From contig DCAJ01000040.1 of NCBI GenBank assembly GCA_002311455.1, positions 28,189 to 33,829 of the forward strand: a stretch of DNA of 5,641 nt, read 5' to 3'. Shown here piece after piece: positions 4,963-5,641 of the stretch. A program made the position numbers and the translations under genes. The stretch is from Anaerolineales bacterium UBA1136 (GTDB lineage: Bacteria; Chloroflexota; Anaerolineae; Anaerolineales; UBA11657). Within the stretch, counting starts at the first letter, position 1; each line of letters starts with the position of its first letter. Below the pieces are notes generated by a model, which saw nothing but the letters and a program-made list of their open reading frames with translations, was not told the DNA's origin and made no database searches.

Positions 4963-5641
4963 TCCTGCTATCGACCGTGAATTACAGGTGGCAGAGCTTG
5001 AACTCCATGGAGTCATGCATGCTAATTCATCTAAGATAAATTATGGGGGTAAAGGAATCAATGTATCACGAGGACTAGCTGCAATCGGAACTAAATCTAC
5101 AGCATTAGGATTTGTCGGTGGTCCTACTGGAGAGATGCTTACTCAAGAAATGGCAAATCTGGGTGTTTTGACTGATTTTGTACATATTTCTGGTGAGACA
5201 AGAACGAACTTCAGTATAGTTGACAAAACTCCTATCCAATTCATAAAAGTCAATGAGCCTGGTCCAAAAATAGACACCCAAGAATGTCATGAACTTATAA
5301 CAAAAATACGCAAGCTAGCACGCCCTGGAGATTTGTGGGCACTGTGTGGAAGCATACCTCCAGGTATTCCAGATAGCATCTATGCAGACATAATCCAAGA
5401 AATTCAATCTTTAGGTGGAAAAGCTTTACTGGATACAAGCGGTCCAGCATTAACACATGGATGTAATCCAAATCTATTCCTGGTAAAACCCAATGCTGCC
5501 GAAGCATCTGCTCTTACTGGATTAAGAATAGATTCTATAGAAGATGCTCTAGATGCAGCATCTTCTATACTCCAAACCGGAGTACAGAATGTGATCATTA
5601 CTCAAGGTAGACAAGGTGCTCTACTATCCAATGAACAAGAT
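4940..5641 (+). CDS. PfkB-family sugar-phosphate kinase (1-phosphofructokinase / tagatose-6-phosphate kinase type), cut by window edge
   Basis: The frame is open from ATG 4940 to the last base, 234 codons of about 305-315 expected; the C-terminal GAGD catalytic motif lies beyond the edge. The protein begins MIYTLTLNPAID, the hallmark start of FruK/LacC-type kinases, and continues with YGGKGINVSRG at 35-45 (first PfkB signature), GFVGGPTGEML, ETRTNFSIVD and NEPGPKI (phospho-sugar contacts), CGSIPPGIP, LLDTSGPAL with Asp165, and VKPN at 182-185. These kinases add a second phosphate to fructose-1-phosphate, tagatose-6-phosphate or fructose-6-phosphate. The nearby ptsI end would favour FruK of a fructose PTS; the amino-sugar neighbours leave tagatose-6-phosphate kinase open. 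It starts 44 bp after nanE without a Shine-Dalgarno. A 13-bp perfect inverted repeat lies at 5536-5569. Confidence 0.93.
   Translation, partial: MIYTLTLNPAIDRELQVAELELHGVMHANSSKINYGGKGINVSRGLAAIGTKSTALGFVGGPTGEMLTQEMANLGVLTDFVHISGETRTNFSIVDKTPIQFIKVNEPGPKIDTQECHELITKIRKLARPGDLWALCGSIPPGIPDSIYADIIQEIQSLGGKALLDTSGPALTHGCNPNLFLVKPNAAEASALTGLRIDSIEDALDAASSILQTGVQNVIITQGRQGALLSNEQD
5002..5013. repeat. 12-bp palindrome early in the PfkB-type gene
   Basis: ACTCCATGGAGT is perfectly self-complementary and followed at once by CATGCATG (5014-5021), an 8-bp palindrome. Both lie 62-81 bases inside the gene. Each alone is near chance level. Confidence 0.5.
5536..5569. repeat. Perfect 13-bp inverted repeat inside the PfkB-type gene
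   Basis: TATAGAAGATGCT (5536-5548) and its exact reverse complement (5557-5569) flank an 8-base loop. It spans codons 199-210 (SIEDALDAASSI), a surface-helix region of the kinase that is not catalytic. By my rough estimate (window length times about 20 loop sizes over 4 to the 13th), far less than one such structure is expected by chance. As RNA it is a strong hairpin; as DNA it could be a binding site. Confidence 0.9.

Noticed and set aside
5220..5247. TTGACA and CATAAA resembling a promoter inside the PfkB-type gene
   Set aside because: Inside a continuous coding frame with a poor -10 match; no gene start follows.
5105..5598. Three minus-strand frames of 61-70 codons
   Set aside because: All are antisense to the PfkB-type kinase, whose + strand frame carries the family motifs.

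Overview
The window is about 5.6 kb of bacterial DNA of moderate-to-low GC. Every gene I can support lies on the + strand, with small gaps. Arginine is often AGA or CGA and isoleucine often ATA; one gene starts with GTG, and one has a textbook AAAGGAGG ribosome site. This fits a free-living bacterium with a sugar phosphotransferase system (PTS). I cannot assign a phylum; a Chloroflexota-like or Firmicutes-like source is only a guess.

Left part (1-2095): the 3' end of ptsI (PTS enzyme I, carboxy-terminal phosphoenolpyruvate-binding barrel) runs in from the left edge. A 50-bp gap then holds a perfect TTGACA box and a small ATTGT-gag-ACAAT palindrome. Next come a four-helix membrane protein of unknown family, a 121-residue soluble protein of unknown family, and a histidine phosphatase of the phosphoglycerate mutase type with all catalytic residues.

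Right part (2186-5641): a tight sugar-catabolism cluster. It encodes a Gfo/Idh/MocA NAD(P)-dependent oxidoreductase, a ROK-family sugar kinase (5 bp later, probably N-acetylmannosamine kinase), N-acetylmannosamine-6-phosphate 2-epimerase (NanE, all key residues present), and a PfkB-family sugar-phosphate kinase of the 1-phosphofructokinase/tagatose-6-phosphate kinase type, cut by the right edge. ROK kinase plus NanE is the ManNAc to ManNAc-6-P to GlcNAc-6-P section of sialic acid catabolism. No NanA lyase, NagA or NagB is in view. An oxidoreductase stands first, which suggests either a NanOx/NanY-like step on anhydro-sialic acid or an undescribed entry reaction producing ManNAc. The PfkB kinase would feed a phosphorylated ketose into glycolysis, and enzyme I at the left edge supplies PTS phosphate; whether they share a pathway is not shown.

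Unexplained structure: two long perfect inverted repeats inside coding sequences (12-bp arms in the phosphatase gene, 13-bp arms in the pfkB gene), a 16-bp palindrome just inside the ROK gene, a 12-bp palindrome centred on the pfkB start codon, and short ORFs ahead of nanE and pfkB, the first overlapping nanE by ATGA. No RNA genes, insertion sequences, CRISPR arrays or clear rho-independent terminators were seen.
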